This document shows, in pieces, positions 51,952 to 64,000 of a DNA stretch of 64,000 nt. The notes beneath the pieces are model-generated. The model did not search any database and had not been told where the DNA came from. It saw only the letters and a program-made list of their open reading frames with translations. A program made the translations under genes and the position numbers. Position 1 is the first letter of the stretch. The number at the start of each line of letters is the position of its first letter. This DNA is from Gammaproteobacteria bacterium (GTDB taxonomy: Bacteria > Pseudomonadota > Gammaproteobacteria > Enterobacterales > Permianibacteraceae): positions 62,001-126,000 of the forward strand of contig JACPFT010000001.1 in assembly GCA_016182845.1 (NCBI GenBank), read 5' to 3'.

Positions 51952-53796
51952 TCAGTGCAGGGCATCGTAGATGGTCTGGGCCAGCTGGGCGCTGATCCCG
52001 GGGGCCTTGGCCAGTTCTTCCACGCCGGCCTTCTTCACTTCTTGCAGGCCGCCGAAGTACTTGAGCAGCTCGCGGCGGCGCTTGGGGCCTATGCCCGGGA
52101 TGTCTTCCAGACTGGAGTGGTTGCGCGCCTTGGCACGGCGCTGGCGGTGGCCGGTGATGGCGAAGCGGTGGGCTTCGTCTCGGATGTGCTGGATGAGGTG
52201 CAGGGCCGGCGAGTCGGCGGGGAGCAGGATGGGATCGGCGAGGCCGGGCATGAATAATCGCTCCAGGCCCGGTTTGCGGCTTTCGCCCTTGGCGACGCCC
52301 AGGAGGGTGATGCCCTGGATGTCCAGTTCTGCCAGCACGGTCTCGGCCTGGGCCAGCTGGTTGGCGCCGCCGTCGATGAGCAGGATGTCGGGCATGGCCG
52401 CCTCGCCGGCCTTGAGCCGGGCGTAGCGGCGGCTGAGTGCCTGGTGCATGGCGGCATAGTCGTCGCCAGGGGTGATGCCCTCGATATTGAAGCGCCGGTA
52501 ATCGCTCTTCTTGGGGCCGCCCTGCTCGAAGACCACGCAGGACGCGACGGTGAGCTCGCCCTGGGTGTGGCTGATGTCGAAGCACTCCAGCCGTGCCGGC
52601 GGTGCGTCCAGGTTGAGGGCCTCCTGCAGCGCATCCAGGCGCGCCTCGGCATTTTGCCGGTTGGCCAGGCGCGCCGCCAGCTCGGTCTCGGCATTTTGCC
52701 GCGCCAGTTGCAGCCAGCGCAGGCGTTCGCCGCGCACGGCGCTGGCGAAGCGCACCCGCCGTCCGGCCAGCTCCGCGAGGGCGGTTTCCAAGAGCTCCGC
52801 CTCCTCGATGGCCAGGGTCGAGACGACTTCGCGGGGCAGGTCCTCGCGGTTCAGGTAGTACTGGGGCAGGAAGGCGGTGAGCACATCCTCCAGGCTGTCG
52901 TCCTGGGGTAGGGCAGGGAAGAAGCTCTTGCTGCCCAGGACGCGGCCGCCGCGCACATAGAGCACCAGGACGCAGACCAGGCCCTGTGCGGAAAGCACGG
53001 CCACGGCGTCGATGTCCAGTTCCGAGTCCTCCTGGCTGATGCTCTGGACTTCCTGGACCCGGCGCAGGGCGATGAGCTGGTCGCGGTAGCGGGCGGCGCG
53101 CTCGAACTCCAGATCCTTGGCGCATTGCTCCATGCGCTCGCCCAGGGCGTTGAGGATTTCCTGGTTCTTGCCCTCCAGGAAGAGGCTGGTCAGGCGCACG
53201 TCCTCGGCATAGTCCTCCTTGGACACCAGGCCGACGCAGGGGCCGGTGCAGCGCTTGATCTGGTATTGCAGGCAGGGGCGGGAGCGGTTGGCGAAGAAGG
53301 AATCCTCGCATTGCCGGACCCGGAACAGCTTCTGTAGCTGCCACAAGCTGGAGCGCACGGCGCCGGCGCTGGGATAGGGGCCGAAATAGCGGCCGCCGCC
53401 GGTCTTGGCGCCGCGATGGAAGGACAGACGCGGGTAGTCGCCACCGGATAAGTGGATATAGGGGTAGGACTTGTCGTCGCGCAGGACGATGTTGTAGCGC
53501 GGGCGCAGGGCCTTGATGTAGTTGTTTTCCAGGAGCAGCGCCTCGGTTTCCGAATTGGTCACCGTGAATTCCATGGCGGCGATGGCCGCCACCAGGGCGC
53601 GGGTCTTGGGGTTGTCGTGGACCTTCTGGAAATAACTGCCGACGCGCTTCTTGAGATTCCGCGCCTTGCCGACGTAGATCACCGTGCCGGCCGTATCCAG
53701 CATGCGGTAGACGCCGGGCTTGTGGGGCAGGTTCTTTAAGAAGGCGGCGCTGTCGAAGGCTTCGCGCTCAGCGCCGCTTACGTGCTCGGAACTCAT
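51952..53796 (-). CDS. uvrC: excinuclease ABC subunit C
   Basis: UvrC makes both incisions in nucleotide excision repair. It has 614 residues. The GIY-YIG domain at the N-terminus has [18 protein letters not shown]; a UVR domain near residue 205 reads [26 protein letters not shown]. An RNase H-like domain with [10 protein letters not shown] and [14 protein letters not shown] follows, then C-terminal helix-hairpin-helix motifs ([16 protein letters not shown]). It follows uvrY by 39 nt. Confidence 0.98.
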   Translation of the reverse strand: MSSEHVSGAEREAFDSAAFLKNLPHKPGVYRMLDTAGTVIYVGKARNLKKRVGSYFQKVHDNPKTRALVAAIAAMEFTVTNSETEALLLENNYIKALRPRYNIVLRDDKSYPYIHLSGGDYPRLSFHRGAKTGGGRYFGPYPSAGAVRSSLWQLQKLFRVRQCEDSFFANRSRPCLQYQIKRCTGPCVGLVSKEDYAEDVRLTSLFLEGKNQEILNALGERMEQCAKDLEFERAARYRDQLIALRRVQEVQSISQEDSELDIDAVAVLSAQGLVCVLVLYVRGGRVLGSKSFFPALPQDDSLEDVLTAFLPQYYLNREDLPREVVSTLAIEEAELLETALAELAGRRVRFASAVRGERLRWLQLARQNAETELAARLANRQNAEARLDALQEALNLDAPPARLECFDISHTQGELTVASCVVFEQGGPKKSDYRRFNIEGITPGDDYAAMHQALSRRYARLKAGEAAMPDILLIDGGANQLAQAETVLAELDIQGITLLGVAKGESRKPGLERLFMPGLADPILLPADSPALHLIQHIRDEAHRFAITGHRQRRAKARNHSSLEDIPGIGPKRRRELLKYFGGLQEVKKAGVEELAKAPGISAQLAQTIYDALH

Positions 53797-53835
53797 GGAC
53801 GGGGAGAGGCTAGGCGGTGACTCGAACCGCCAAGC

Positions 53836-54483
53836 TTACAGCTGTTCGGCATCGAGGATGCCATGGCGGATGGCCAGATGGGTCAGCTCCACGTCGCCGT
53901 TGACCGCCAGCTTCTCGAACAAGCGGTAGCGGTAGGTGTTGACCGTTTTGGGCGACAGGCAGAGCTTGTCGGAGATGTCCTGGACCTTTTGGCCGGCGGT
54001 GATCATCATCATGACCTGCATCTCCCGCTCCGACAGGGAATCGAAGGGATTCGGCTCCTTGGTCCCGGTGAACTGGCGCAGGGCCATCTGCTGGGCGATT
54101 TCCGGCGCCAGGTAGTGCTGGCCGTTGAACACCTGCTTGATGGCGCGCACCATCTCGTCGAGACCGGTGCCCTTGGTCAGATAACCGGCGGCGCCGGCCT
54201 GAAGGAACATGGAGGGGAAGGGCTCTTCGCCATGCACGGTCAGAGCGATGATCTTGAGGTCGGGGCAGTGGCGCAGGATGCGCTTGGTGGCTTCCAGGCC
54301 GCCGATGCCGGGCATCTTCGCGTCCATCAGGATCACGTCCACGGGCTTGTCGCGAGCGAACTTGACGGCCTCCTCGCCGGTTTCCGCCTCGCCCACCACC
54401 TTCATGCCCTGGACATCGGTCAGCAGGCGCTTGATGCCGGTACGCACCAGTTCATGGTCGTCGACGAGCAGGATTTTGATCAC
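53836..54483 (-). CDS. uvrY: response regulator UvrY/GacA
   Basis: The BarA/GacS-partner response regulator that activates the csrB-type small RNAs. It has 215 residues. The receiver domain has LLVDDHELVRTG, phospho-acceptor Asp54 in VILMDAKMPG, and the T and K of ALTV and YLTKG. A LuxR-type HTH ends the protein (LSEREMQVMMMITAGQKVQD, LSPKTVNTYRYRLFEKL). GTG 54483 fits the family start and has AAGGGAG upstream; the frame reaches further but without homologous sequence. It heads uvrY-uvrC. Confidence 0.95.
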   Translation of the reverse strand: MIKILLVDDHELVRTGIKRLLTDVQGMKVVGEAETGEEAVKFARDKPVDVILMDAKMPGIGGLEATKRILRHCPDLKIIALTVHGEEPFPSMFLQAGAAGYLTKGTGLDEMVRAIKQVFNGQHYLAPEIAQQMALRQFTGTKEPNPFDSLSEREMQVMMMITAGQKVQDISDKLCLSPKTVNTYRYRLFEKLAVNGDVELTHLAIRHGILDAEQL

Positions 54484-54721
54484 GGCGAGACTCCCTTGAG
54501 TGTTGAGGCTGTTCCATCCCTGGGACCGTTGCGGACAACAATCCGGCGGTCGTTCTTCAGGCGATTGTGGCGAACTGCCCGGGAGAGTGCAACCGGGTTT
54601 TCGCGCGCCGATTTTCCGCCTGAAGCCTGGGCCTGCTCCATCCACAAATGAGTTCCGCTCGGCGGCGAGTTACGGTATTCTTGCCGCCCCAAAACCGCGG
54701 CGATCCCGCGGTAAAAGCATC

Positions 54722-54809
54722 GGAAGAGTGGCAGAGCGGTTGAATGCACCGGTCTTGAAAACCGGCGATGGGCGACCATCCGTGGGTTCGAATCCCACCT
54801 CTTCCGCCA
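54722..54809 (+). tRNA. tRNA-Ser(TGA)
   Basis: 88 nt class II tRNA: acceptor GGAAGAG with CTCTTCC, anticodon stem-loop CCGGT-CTTGAAA-ACCGG with anticodon TGA, extra arm GATGGGCGACCATC, TTCGAAT T-loop, GCCA end encoded. The intervals on each side (54484-54721 and 54810-55016) hold no gene I can support. Confidence 0.97.
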
Positions 54810-55016
54810 GTTTCCTAGCCTTGTTCGGAACGATGCTTGCGACGATGCGGGCAAGCTCCCCGCGCGTTTTCCGCGCCTGACTCGTGACATCCGGGCGTTT
54901 GGCTGACAGCAAGCTCAGCCACCTCTTCCTATACTGAAACCGAGACGCCTTCTCCGCGCCGTCCTGGCGTGTCCGGCGTTTGTCCGGGGAGGTGTTCGCC
55001 CGGAAAGGAGTATGCC

Positions 55017-56954
55017 GTGACTCAGCCTTCCATCCAGCCTTACGGGACCTGGACTTCGCCCCTGCGTCCCGCCGACTTGGCCCGTGCCTCTCGACGTTTC
55101 GGTCATTTGGCTAGCGATGGCGAGGCGCTCTATTGGCTGGAGTCGAGGCCGGAGGAGGCCGGGCGCAATGCGCTCATGTGCTATCGGCCGGGAGGAGCGC
55201 CCGAGGAGGTCCTGCCGGCGGAGTTTTCCGTACGCAGCCGCGTGCACGAATACGGTGGCGGCGATTTCTGGCTGGGCTCCGGGACGCTGGTGTTCGCGCG
55301 AGCCGAGGATCAGCGGCTGTATCTCGTCCGGGCGGGCGAGGCGCCGGTGGCCATCACGCCGGAACCGCCTTCGCCCCGGGCCTGGCGCTATGCCGATGGA
55401 GCCTTCACCGCCGATGGCCGGGCCCTCGTCTGTGTCCGCGAGCGGCACGAGGCGGATGGCCAGGTGCATAACGAGTTGGTGGCGGTGGAGTTGGCTTCGG
55501 GGCGCTGCAGGGTCCTGGTCCAGGGCGCCGACTTCTACGCGGCGCCGCGCCTGGGGCCGAACGGCCGCTTGATCTGGCTGAGTTGGTCGCACCCTGACAT
55601 GCCCTGGGATGCCACGGTCTTGTTCCAGGGCTACCTGGATGAAGCCTTGCGCCTGCACGAAGTTCGCCGACTGGCCGGCGGTCCTGGCGAGTCGGTCATC
55701 TACCCGCAGTTCGCACCCGACGGCCGCTTGTACTACGTCTCGGACCGGGGCGGTTACTACAGCCTTTATGCCCTGGACCCGGATGGCATCGCCGAGGACT
55801 TGACGCCCATGCCGGTGGATTTCGCCCCGCCCTTCTGGGGCTTGGGTTATGCCAGTTATGCCTTCGATGAGCGCGGTCGGGCCCTGGCGCTGGGCTACGA
55901 GTGCGGGGACGGGGAAGCCTGGCTGCTGGAGCCGGACACCGACCACTTGGAGCGCCTGGAGCTGCCTTACCGCGCCTATGGCGGCACGGTAGTGGCTCTC
56001 GGAGGACACTATGCCTTCTTGGCCTGCACCGACGAGGCCGGCGAGGCTCTGGTACTGATGGATGGCGACAGCCGCGCCTGCCGCGTGCTGCGGCAGAGTT
56101 CAGAGCTGCGGGTGCCGGTGGTATCCAAGGCTCAGGCCACGGCCTTTGCCGATGCGGGTGGCGAGCTCGTGCATGCCTTCTATTACCCGCCCCGCAGTGC
56201 CGCTTTCCAGGGGCCCGAGAACGAACGCCCGCCCCTGATCCTGATGAGCCACAGCGGTCCGACCGGCGCCACGACGGCGGGCTTCAATGCCGCCATCCAG
56301 TTTTGGACCAGCCGGGGCTTTGCCGTGGCCGATGTCAATTACCGGGGCAGCACAGGCTACGGCCGTGCCTATCGCGACGCCTTGCGCGGCCAATGGGGCG
56401 TGCTGGATGTCGCCGATTGCATTCTCGTCGCGCGAGAGCTGGCCCGCCGCGGCTTGGCCGACGAGCATAGATTGTTGATTCGCGGCGGCAGTGCCGGCGG
56501 CTTCACGACGCTGTGCGCCCTGGTGTTCCATAAGGTCTTCGCCGCCGGCATGAGCCGCTACGGGGTCGCGGACCTGGAAAGCCTGGTGAAGGACAGCCAC
56601 AAGTTCGAGGCCCGTTACCTGGACGGCTTGGTGGCGCCCTATCCGCAGCGTGCCGACATATACCGGGAGCGCTCGCCGCTGCACCATGCCGAGCGGATTT
56701 CTTGTCCCCTGCTACTCTTGCAAGGAGCCGATGACCCGGTGGTGCCGCCCTCGCAGGCCATGCGTTTCGCCCAGGCCCTGGACGCCAAGGGCCTGCCCCA
56801 TGCCCTGGTGCTCTTCGAGGGCGAGGGCCACGGCTTCCGGAAGGCGGAAACCTTGGAGCAGGCCCTGGCCCTGGAGCTCGGTTTTTATCGGCGCGTCCTG
56901 GGATTGGTCAGCGAGGAAGCGTCGGCGCCGATGAACATCGTGCATTTGGCCTGA
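55017..56954 (+). CDS. S9-family prolyl-oligopeptidase-like serine peptidase
   Basis: 645 residues. An N-terminal seven-bladed propeller (repeats such as PQFAPDGRLYYVSDRGGYYS) gates a C-terminal alpha/beta-hydrolase domain. Catalytic triad: Ser in IRGGSAGGFTTL, Asp in LLQGADDPVVPP, His in EGEGHGFRKAE. Oxyanion-side motif VNYRGSTGYGRAYRDALRGQ. No signal peptide, so cytoplasmic. It probably degrades short peptides (dipeptidyl/acyl-aminoacyl type). GTG 55017 has GGAAAGGAG 6 nt upstream. A terminator-like hairpin lies at 57078. Confidence 0.9.
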   Translation: MTQPSIQPYGTWTSPLRPADLARASRRFGHLASDGEALYWLESRPEEAGRNALMCYRPGGAPEEVLPAEFSVRSRVHEYGGGDFWLGSGTLVFARAEDQRLYLVRAGEAPVAITPEPPSPRAWRYADGAFTADGRALVCVRERHEADGQVHNELVAVELASGRCRVLVQGADFYAAPRLGPNGRLIWLSWSHPDMPWDATVLFQGYLDEALRLHEVRRLAGGPGESVIYPQFAPDGRLYYVSDRGGYYSLYALDPDGIAEDLTPMPVDFAPPFWGLGYASYAFDERGRALALGYECGDGEAWLLEPDTDHLERLELPYRAYGGTVVALGGHYAFLACTDEAGEALVLMDGDSRACRVLRQSSELRVPVVSKAQATAFADAGGELVHAFYYPPRSAAFQGPENERPPLILMSHSGPTGATTAGFNAAIQFWTSRGFAVADVNYRGSTGYGRAYRDALRGQWGVLDVADCILVARELARRGLADEHRLLIRGGSAGGFTTLCALVFHKVFAAGMSRYGVADLESLVKDSHKFEARYLDGLVAPYPQRADIYRERSPLHHAERISCPLLLLQGADDPVVPPSQAMRFAQALDAKGLPHALVLFEGEGHGFRKAETLEQALALELGFYRRVLGLVSEEASAPMNIVHLA

Positions 56955-57077
56955 GCCTTGCTGTTTACAAACTGCTCTACATTTCTGTGAAAAGCCTTTG
57001 AAATTTGGATTTTTTCTCCCCTTGGTCATTGAAGTACCACCGGCCTTTCGCTAGGCTTCCCCGTATCTGCCTGAAAG

Positions 57078-57103
57078 GCGGATGGTTTGCGCCATCCGCT
57101 TTT
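57078..57103 (+). terminator. hairpin with T-run after the S9 peptidase gene
   Basis: GCGGATGG (57078-57085) pairs with CCATCCGC (57092-57099) and TTTT follows. It lies in the 250-bp gap before the Ig-repeat lipoprotein and may terminate the peptidase gene or act in the lipoprotein leader. Confidence 0.6.
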
Positions 57104-57205
57104 GGATGGACGGGATGCCGCTAAGTGCACCCCGCAAGCCGCCCCCGCAGCCATCGCTGTCCGTTCGGGGATTACAAGAAGTAAGCAATGTGTAGGAGAG
57201 AACTC

Positions 57206-59743
57206 ATGAACGGGTTGCTGAGAAAGAGTCTGTACTTTCTCCTCAGTGCCGTATTCCTGGTGGGATGCGGGGGATCGGGTGGCGGTGGTAGTGGTAGTAC
57301 GACGCCTCCGACGCCGGCGGCCAAGGTCGTGACTTTGACTGTCGTGGACGCGGGAACCAATGCCGCCACGACCTCGGTGAGCAAGGCCAAGCCTGCCAAG
57401 GCCATCGCCAAGGTGACCTCCGGCGGTGCCGCCGTGGCCGGTGAGGTCGTTACTTTCGAAACGGCCAGCGGATTCCTGGTCCTCGATCCGTCCAGCGGCA
57501 CCGCGCTGACTAATGCCAATGGCGAAGCCACGGTCAATGTCTTGGCCGGCACGACCAAGGGCGCGACGACCATTTCGGCCAGCATCACCGGCAATATCAC
57601 TTCCAATGTCGTAGGTCTGGAATCGGCTGGCGACGGCTCTGCCGGTGGTCCCAACAAGTCGGTCAGCCTGCAGCTGGTTAACCCTGACACCAACCAGCCC
57701 ATCACCACGATCACCCCGGATGCCCCGGGCAAGCTGATCGCCACGGTGACCAATACCTCCCAGACCGAGTTGGTGACCTTCGAGTCCACCATCGGCGAGC
57801 TGCCCATCAAGACGGCGGCGACCAATGCCCAGAATCAGGCGTCCGTCAGTATCCTGGCCGGCGACGCCTTCGGCGCGGGCAAGGTGACGGCCACCGTCGA
57901 AGGTGCCAGCGCCGAAGTCGTATTCACCATCGGCCGCGCCGATGTGCGCATGGGCACGGCCGATGGCGCCTTTGTGTCCGGCCAGGCGTCCGTCGCATCC
58001 GCCACGCTGAGCGCGGGCGGCACCAATACCATCCGGGTCAAGCTGGTGGACTCCGCCGGCAGCGTCTATCTGCAGCCGGTGTCTGTCAATTTCACGACAA
58101 CCTGCGCCAGCCTGGGCAAGGCGACCATCAGCTCGCCGGTGACCACGGTCAATGGCATCGCCTCCAGCACATACCTGGACAAAGGCTGCGCCACTACCGA
58201 CAACGTGACCGTTTCCGCCTCCACCGGAGGCGTGTCCCTGTCCGCCACGGGCAGCTTCGTGGTCTTGGCCTCCAGCGCCGGCAGCATCCAATACGTTTCC
58301 GCCACGCCCAAGGTCATCGCCCTGCGCGGCACCGGCGGCCTGGGTCGTTCCGAGTCCTCGGTCGTGATCTTCAAGGTCCTCGACAAGCTGGGCAACCCGG
58401 TCAATGGCAAGTCGGTGAACTTCGCCTTGAACACCCAGATCGGCGGCCTCAGCATCAACCCGACTACCGCCCAGACCAATTCCGAGGGCATCGTTCAGAC
58501 CACGGTGACTTCTGGCTCGGTGGCGACGCCGGTGCGCGTGACGGCGACCACGACGGGCGATGCCGGCGCGACCATTGCTTCGGTGTCGGACGAGCTGGTG
58601 ATTTCTACCGGCCTGCCAGACCAGAACAGTTTCAGTCTGTCGGCTGTTACCCTGAATCCCTATGGCTGGGATTTCGATGGCACTACGGTGCAAGTGACCG
58701 CTCGCCTGGCTGATCACTTCAATAACCCCGTTCCGGATGGCACTGCCGTGTCGTTCCGTACCGAAGGGGGTTCCATCCAACCCTCCTGCACGACCTTGAA
58801 CGGTGTGTGCACCGTAACCTGGTCCAGTCAGAATCCGCGTCCCAACGTCGAGCATTCGGGAGTCGCCATACCCGTGGCTCCGGGACCGCAGTTGCCTTGC
58901 GCCGTGAATCCCAGCGCAGTCTGCGCTGATGGCCGCGCCGGGTACTACGGCCAGGCTTATGCGGGTCGCGCCACAATCACGGCTTACGCGATCGGTGAGG
59001 AATACTTCCCGGACAACAATGGCAATGGCTATTTCGACTCCACTTACTGTGTGAACGGCAGTACACCTACGGCTGGCAAGTGTTCCGACGGTTCAGATGC
59101 GCAGACCGAGTTCCGTTCGGCTAACGACCTGCCGGAAGCCTTCGTCGATGACAACGAAGACGGCATCTTCAATGTCGCTGTCGCGGGCGGTCAGGCGGGT
59201 GGCACCGACGAAGAACCGGTCGATTTCGACGCCGACGGTGTCTACGACTTGGCGGACCAGAAATACACAGGTACTTTGTGCAACCCGAGCAACGCCGACA
59301 AGAGCCGTTGCATCACCAGCGGCGGCAACACGCTTCATGTGCGCCAGGGTCTGGTTCTGGTCATGGCGGACAACGATGCGGAAATTCGTATTCGTGACTT
59401 GAATGGCAACGACCTGTCAGAAATTGTATTGGATCCGGCACCTGGCACAAGTGGCCGCCCACTGATTGCCTCGGTCGCTTTCTGTGTGCATGTATCGGAT
59501 ACCAATAACCAGCCCATACCTAGCGGCAGCACGATGGCGGTTGCGACCACCAAGGGGTCCTTGAATGCCGATCCTGGTTACACGATGCCAAGTACCAACC
59601 GGAACGGTAGCCGTGCTGACTGCACGTCGGTAAAGGCGGAAGGCAAGGCGGACACAGGCCAGTTGACGGTGACTGTTACTGCGGCTGGTTTGGTGACTCG
59701 CTTTGGAATTCCCGTACGGCAGTTGTCTGATAAACCGTCATAG
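57206..59743 (+). CDS. large Ig-repeat (invasin-like) surface lipoprotein
   Basis: 845 residues. Lipoprotein signal (LYFLLSAVFLVGC) followed by a Gly/Ser linker (GGSGGGGSGS). Then bacterial Ig-like Big_1 repeats of about 95-110 residues with recurring phrases such as GEVVTFETASGFL, LTNANGEATVNVLAGT and VNGKSVNFALNTQIGG ... SEGIVQTTVTSG. The C-terminal third has Asp/Asn-rich loops (DNNGNGYFDS, DFDADGVYDLADQ) resembling calcium-binding sites, and paired cysteines. Probably exposed at the cell surface for adhesion. AGGAGAG precedes ATG 57206. Confidence 0.85.
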   Translation: MNGLLRKSLYFLLSAVFLVGCGGSGGGGSGSTTPPTPAAKVVTLTVVDAGTNAATTSVSKAKPAKAIAKVTSGGAAVAGEVVTFETASGFLVLDPSSGTALTNANGEATVNVLAGTTKGATTISASITGNITSNVVGLESAGDGSAGGPNKSVSLQLVNPDTNQPITTITPDAPGKLIATVTNTSQTELVTFESTIGELPIKTAATNAQNQASVSILAGDAFGAGKVTATVEGASAEVVFTIGRADVRMGTADGAFVSGQASVASATLSAGGTNTIRVKLVDSAGSVYLQPVSVNFTTTCASLGKATISSPVTTVNGIASSTYLDKGCATTDNVTVSASTGGVSLSATGSFVVLASSAGSIQYVSATPKVIALRGTGGLGRSESSVVIFKVLDKLGNPVNGKSVNFALNTQIGGLSINPTTAQTNSEGIVQTTVTSGSVATPVRVTATTTGDAGATIASVSDELVISTGLPDQNSFSLSAVTLNPYGWDFDGTTVQVTARLADHFNNPVPDGTAVSFRTEGGSIQPSCTTLNGVCTVTWSSQNPRPNVEHSGVAIPVAPGPQLPCAVNPSAVCADGRAGYYGQAYAGRATITAYAIGEEYFPDNNGNGYFDSTYCVNGSTPTAGKCSDGSDAQTEFRSANDLPEAFVDDNEDGIFNVAVAGGQAGGTDEEPVDFDADGVYDLADQKYTGTLCNPSNADKSRCITSGGNTLHVRQGLVLVMADNDAEIRIRDLNGNDLSEIVLDPAPGTSGRPLIASVAFCVHVSDTNNQPIPSGSTMAVATTKGSLNADPGYTMPSTNRNGSRADCTSVKAEGKADTGQLTVTVTAAGLVTRFGIPVRQLSDKPS

Positions 59744-59757
59744 GTATTCCTGAAAGG

Positions 59758-59789
59758 ACAAAGGGCAGCGTAAGCTGCCCTTTGTATTT
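59758..59789 (+). terminator. Rho-independent terminator after the Ig-repeat gene
   Basis: ACAAAGGGCAGC/GCTGCCCTTTGT (59758-59785) with a 4-nt loop, followed by a short T-rich tail. It may also help end the convergent astB transcript. Confidence 0.8.
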
Positions 59790-59805
59790 CCACGGAAATG
59801 TCGAT

Positions 59806-61140
59806 TCACCGCTGGAACTGATATACCGAACTCATAGCTAGTATGCGGGTCAATTCATCCAGTGCCTGACGGCATTCCTCCAACAACGCCGGATCCGCCA
59901 AATCCGCCAGGCTCAGCCGATCACGGTAATGCTTGTCCACCCAGGTATTTAGCGTCGCGAACAAGGCATCGCTCATTACCACCGCCGGGTTGATCGCCGC
60001 CAGTTCCGCTTCCTTCAAGGCGACGCGCAGGCGCAGGCAGGCGGGGCCGCCGCCGTTGCGCATGGACTGCTTTACGTCTTGGATGTGCACGGCCTTGACC
60101 GGAGTGTCGCGCGTCAGCAGGTCCTGCAAAAACGACCAGACGCGGGAATTTTCCTGGCATTCGCCCGGCGCGATGATGGCCATTCTGCCACTGGGCAGGG
60201 TGACGAGCTGGCTGTTGAAGAGATAGGACTTCACGGCGTCTTCGACGCTGACTTCGCTGTTCTTCACTTCGACATTGACCAGGGAGCCGCCGAATTTATG
60301 GTCCAGTTCGGCGAGGACCTCGCTCTTGTTCAAGAACGCCACTTCGTGGAACAGATGGACATTGCCATTGCCCACGGCGATCACGTCGTTGTGGAACACG
60401 CCCTGGTCGATGACATTGGGGTTCTGCTGGGCGAAGACCACGCGGGACTCGGGCAGGCCGTGCAGGCGTGCGACGGCCTGGGAGGCCTCCAGGGTCTGGC
60501 GAGCCGGGAAGCGCACGGGCGCGGGCTTGCTGGCGTCGAAGGCCTGCTTGCCATAGACGAAAAATTCCACGCCGGGCTGACCGTAGTCGCCGCAGAAGCG
60601 GGTGTGGTTGGCGGCGCCCTCGTCGCCGAAGTGGTCGCCCTGGGGCAGGGCGGAGTGCACGGCGAAGCGGCTCTCGTCGCGGAAGATGGCTTTCAGTATG
60701 CGCTCGGTGGTCGGGTGTTCCAGGGAGCGATGGAACTTGTTGGCCAGGTTGGCCGGAGTCAGGTGCACGCGCCCGTCCTCGGTGTCGGCGGAGGGCGAGA
60801 CCGTGGCGGCATTGGCGGTCCACATGCTGGAGGCCGAGCAGCAGGCCGCGAGAATATGCGGCGCGGTCTTGGCGGCCTTTTCCAGTACCTGCGCATCGCT
60901 GCCGGAGAAGCCCAGGTGGCGCAGTGCCGCCATGTCCGGGCGTTCCTGGGGCGCCAGCACGGCCTGCTTCAGGCCGAGATCGTGCAAGGCCTTCATCTTG
61001 GCCAGACCCTGTTTGGCGGCTTCCTTGGGGTTGGAGAAGTCGGCCGCGTTACTGAGCGAGGCGACGTTGCCGAAGGACAGGCCGGCGTAGTTGTGGGTCG
61101 GGCCTACCAGGCCGTCGAAATTGACTTCATAGGCTTTCAT
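59806..61140 (-). CDS. astB: N-succinylarginine dihydrolase
   Basis: AstB hydrolyses N2-succinylarginine to succinylornithine, CO2 and ammonia, step 2 of the AST pathway. It has 444 residues, as in E. coli. Motifs: [38 protein letters not shown], and the Cys nucleophile near the C-terminus in [12 protein letters not shown]; catalytic Glu and His lie in [10 protein letters not shown]. It is downstream of astA and astD; a repeat separates it from astD. Confidence 0.97.
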   Translation of the reverse strand: MKAYEVNFDGLVGPTHNYAGLSFGNVASLSNAADFSNPKEAAKQGLAKMKALHDLGLKQAVLAPQERPDMAALRHLGFSGSDAQVLEKAAKTAPHILAACCSASSMWTANAATVSPSADTEDGRVHLTPANLANKFHRSLEHPTTERILKAIFRDESRFAVHSALPQGDHFGDEGAANHTRFCGDYGQPGVEFFVYGKQAFDASKPAPVRFPARQTLEASQAVARLHGLPESRVVFAQQNPNVIDQGVFHNDVIAVGNGNVHLFHEVAFLNKSEVLAELDHKFGGSLVNVEVKNSEVSVEDAVKSYLFNSQLVTLPSGRMAIIAPGECQENSRVWSFLQDLLTRDTPVKAVHIQDVKQSMRNGGGPACLRLRVALKEAELAAINPAVVMSDALFATLNTWVDKHYRDRLSLADLADPALLEECRQALDELTRILAMSSVYQFQR

Positions 61141-61161
61141 CAGGGACTCACCTTGGGTGGA

Positions 61162-61289
61162 GCCCTTCGATACGGACTCTACGAGTCCTACTCAGGGCGA
61201 ACGGAATCAAGATTCGGCAGAGCGGTTCACCCCCCGTTCGTCCTGCGACAGGCTCAGAGCCTGTCCCCGCGAAGGCGGGGGACGAACGG
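61162..61289. repeat. dispersed palindromic intergenic repeat, copy 4 (astD-astB gap)
   Basis: A unit GCCCTTCGATACGG ... CCTACTCAGGGCGAACGG (61162-61204) is followed by CCGTTCGTCCTGCGACAGGCTC ... GGGGGACGAACGG (61234-61289). The end motifs are those of the copies at 12.2, 17.0 and 23.7 kb. Confidence 0.8.
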
Positions 61290-61301
61290 GGATGGGAGAA
61301 C

Positions 61302-63824
<2,523 letters not shown>

Positions 63825-63828
<4 letters not shown>

Positions 63829-64000
63829 TCTCGGATGTCTCCAGGGACTTTTTCAGACCAGGCGATTTCGCCGCTGGCCAGTTTCATCATCAGCAGGGCC
63901 GAGAGCTGGGCGCGTTCGGTCAGGGAATCTTTCAGCATGAACTCCTGGTCGGAATGGATCTTGCCGCCGCGCACGCCCAGGTTGTCGACATTGGGCAGGC
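63825..64000 (-). CDS. C-terminal end of an M20-type peptidase/deacetylase (partial)
   Basis: The last 57 residues of a gene entering from the right edge. The tail reads LPNVDNLGVRGGKIHSDQEF, then a helix ending ASGEIAWSEKVPGDIRE. The G-x-x-x-H-S-x-x-E-F pattern with a final amphipathic helix is typical of M20/ArgE-like zinc amidohydrolases. It is translationally coupled to astA, so it may act on a succinylated or acetylated amino acid of the same pathway. The active site is outside the window. Confidence 0.6.

Noticed and set aside
56990-57200. A riboswitch (cyclic-di-GMP or cobalamin type) before the Ig-repeat lipoprotein
   Set aside because: One good hairpin exists, but conserved riboswitch core sequences were not found by eye.
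57026-58855. A 609-codon minus-strand frame opposite the Ig-repeat lipoprotein
   Set aside because: Gly/Arg/His-rich low-complexity shadow of the real gene.

Overview
This window is a GC-rich stretch of proteobacterial chromosome, most probably from a free-living gammaproteobacterium outside the Enterobacterales. The clues are gene orders shared with Escherichia coli: rne divergent from rluC with a yceF-type maf gene close by; tgt-yajC-secD-secF; suhB and trmJ near iscRSUA-hscBA-fdx-iscX; and uvrY-uvrC-pgsA followed by tRNA-Gly, tRNA-Cys and tRNA-Leu. The genus cannot be fixed from the sequence alone.

Layout. 1-9.9 kb: a cut-off TPR protein, a small lipoprotein, a K+-channel-like protein, RNase E with a long leader, rluC with a HAD phosphatase, a beta-propeller protein, yceF, and an Xre/RES toxin-antitoxin pair with a perfect palindrome before it. 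9.8-16 kb: tRNA-Leu(CAA), queA-tgt and yajC-secD-secF. 16-26.3 kb: suhB, a possible TonB-receptor remnant with a PepSY protein, trmJ, cysE, and the full ISC iron-sulfur operon under an IscR-type operator. Palindromic intergenic repeats recur through this part, including inside the isc operon.

26.3-34.2 kb: a 7.9 kb integrated element in the 3' end of tRNA-Lys, bounded by a 50-bp perfect repeat. It carries an integrase, an AlpA-like regulator, a P4-CI/C4-type antisense RNA module, a zinc-ribbon/Toprim/DUF927 primase-helicase, and two small membrane proteins. A 111-bp inverted repeat loaded with GGGGCC copies flanks the replication module. 34.4-42.8 kb: a Fur-type-controlled NIS siderophore operon (synthetase, MFS exporter, synthetase, PLP decarboxylase, TonB receptor) with vibrioferrin/xanthoferrin-like gene order but no ATP-grasp gene.

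43.0-50.7 kb: a second satellite-like element at the 3' end of tRNA-Leu(TAA), with its own integrase, AlpA and DUF927 helicase, an XRE regulator and unknown cargo. Both elements share a 12-nt motif (TTTACAAGGCTT) embedded in short iterons, GGGGCC in one and GGAGCC in the other. I read this as a common origin type for DUF927-helicase satellites; it is the most interesting signal in the window. 50.7-64 kb: the tRNA cluster, pgsA, uvrC, uvrY, tRNA-Ser, an S9 peptidase, a large Ig-repeat lipoprotein, and the ast arginine-degradation genes (astB, astD, astA, end of an M20-like gene).

No similarity search was run. Family names come from motifs and remembered family features.
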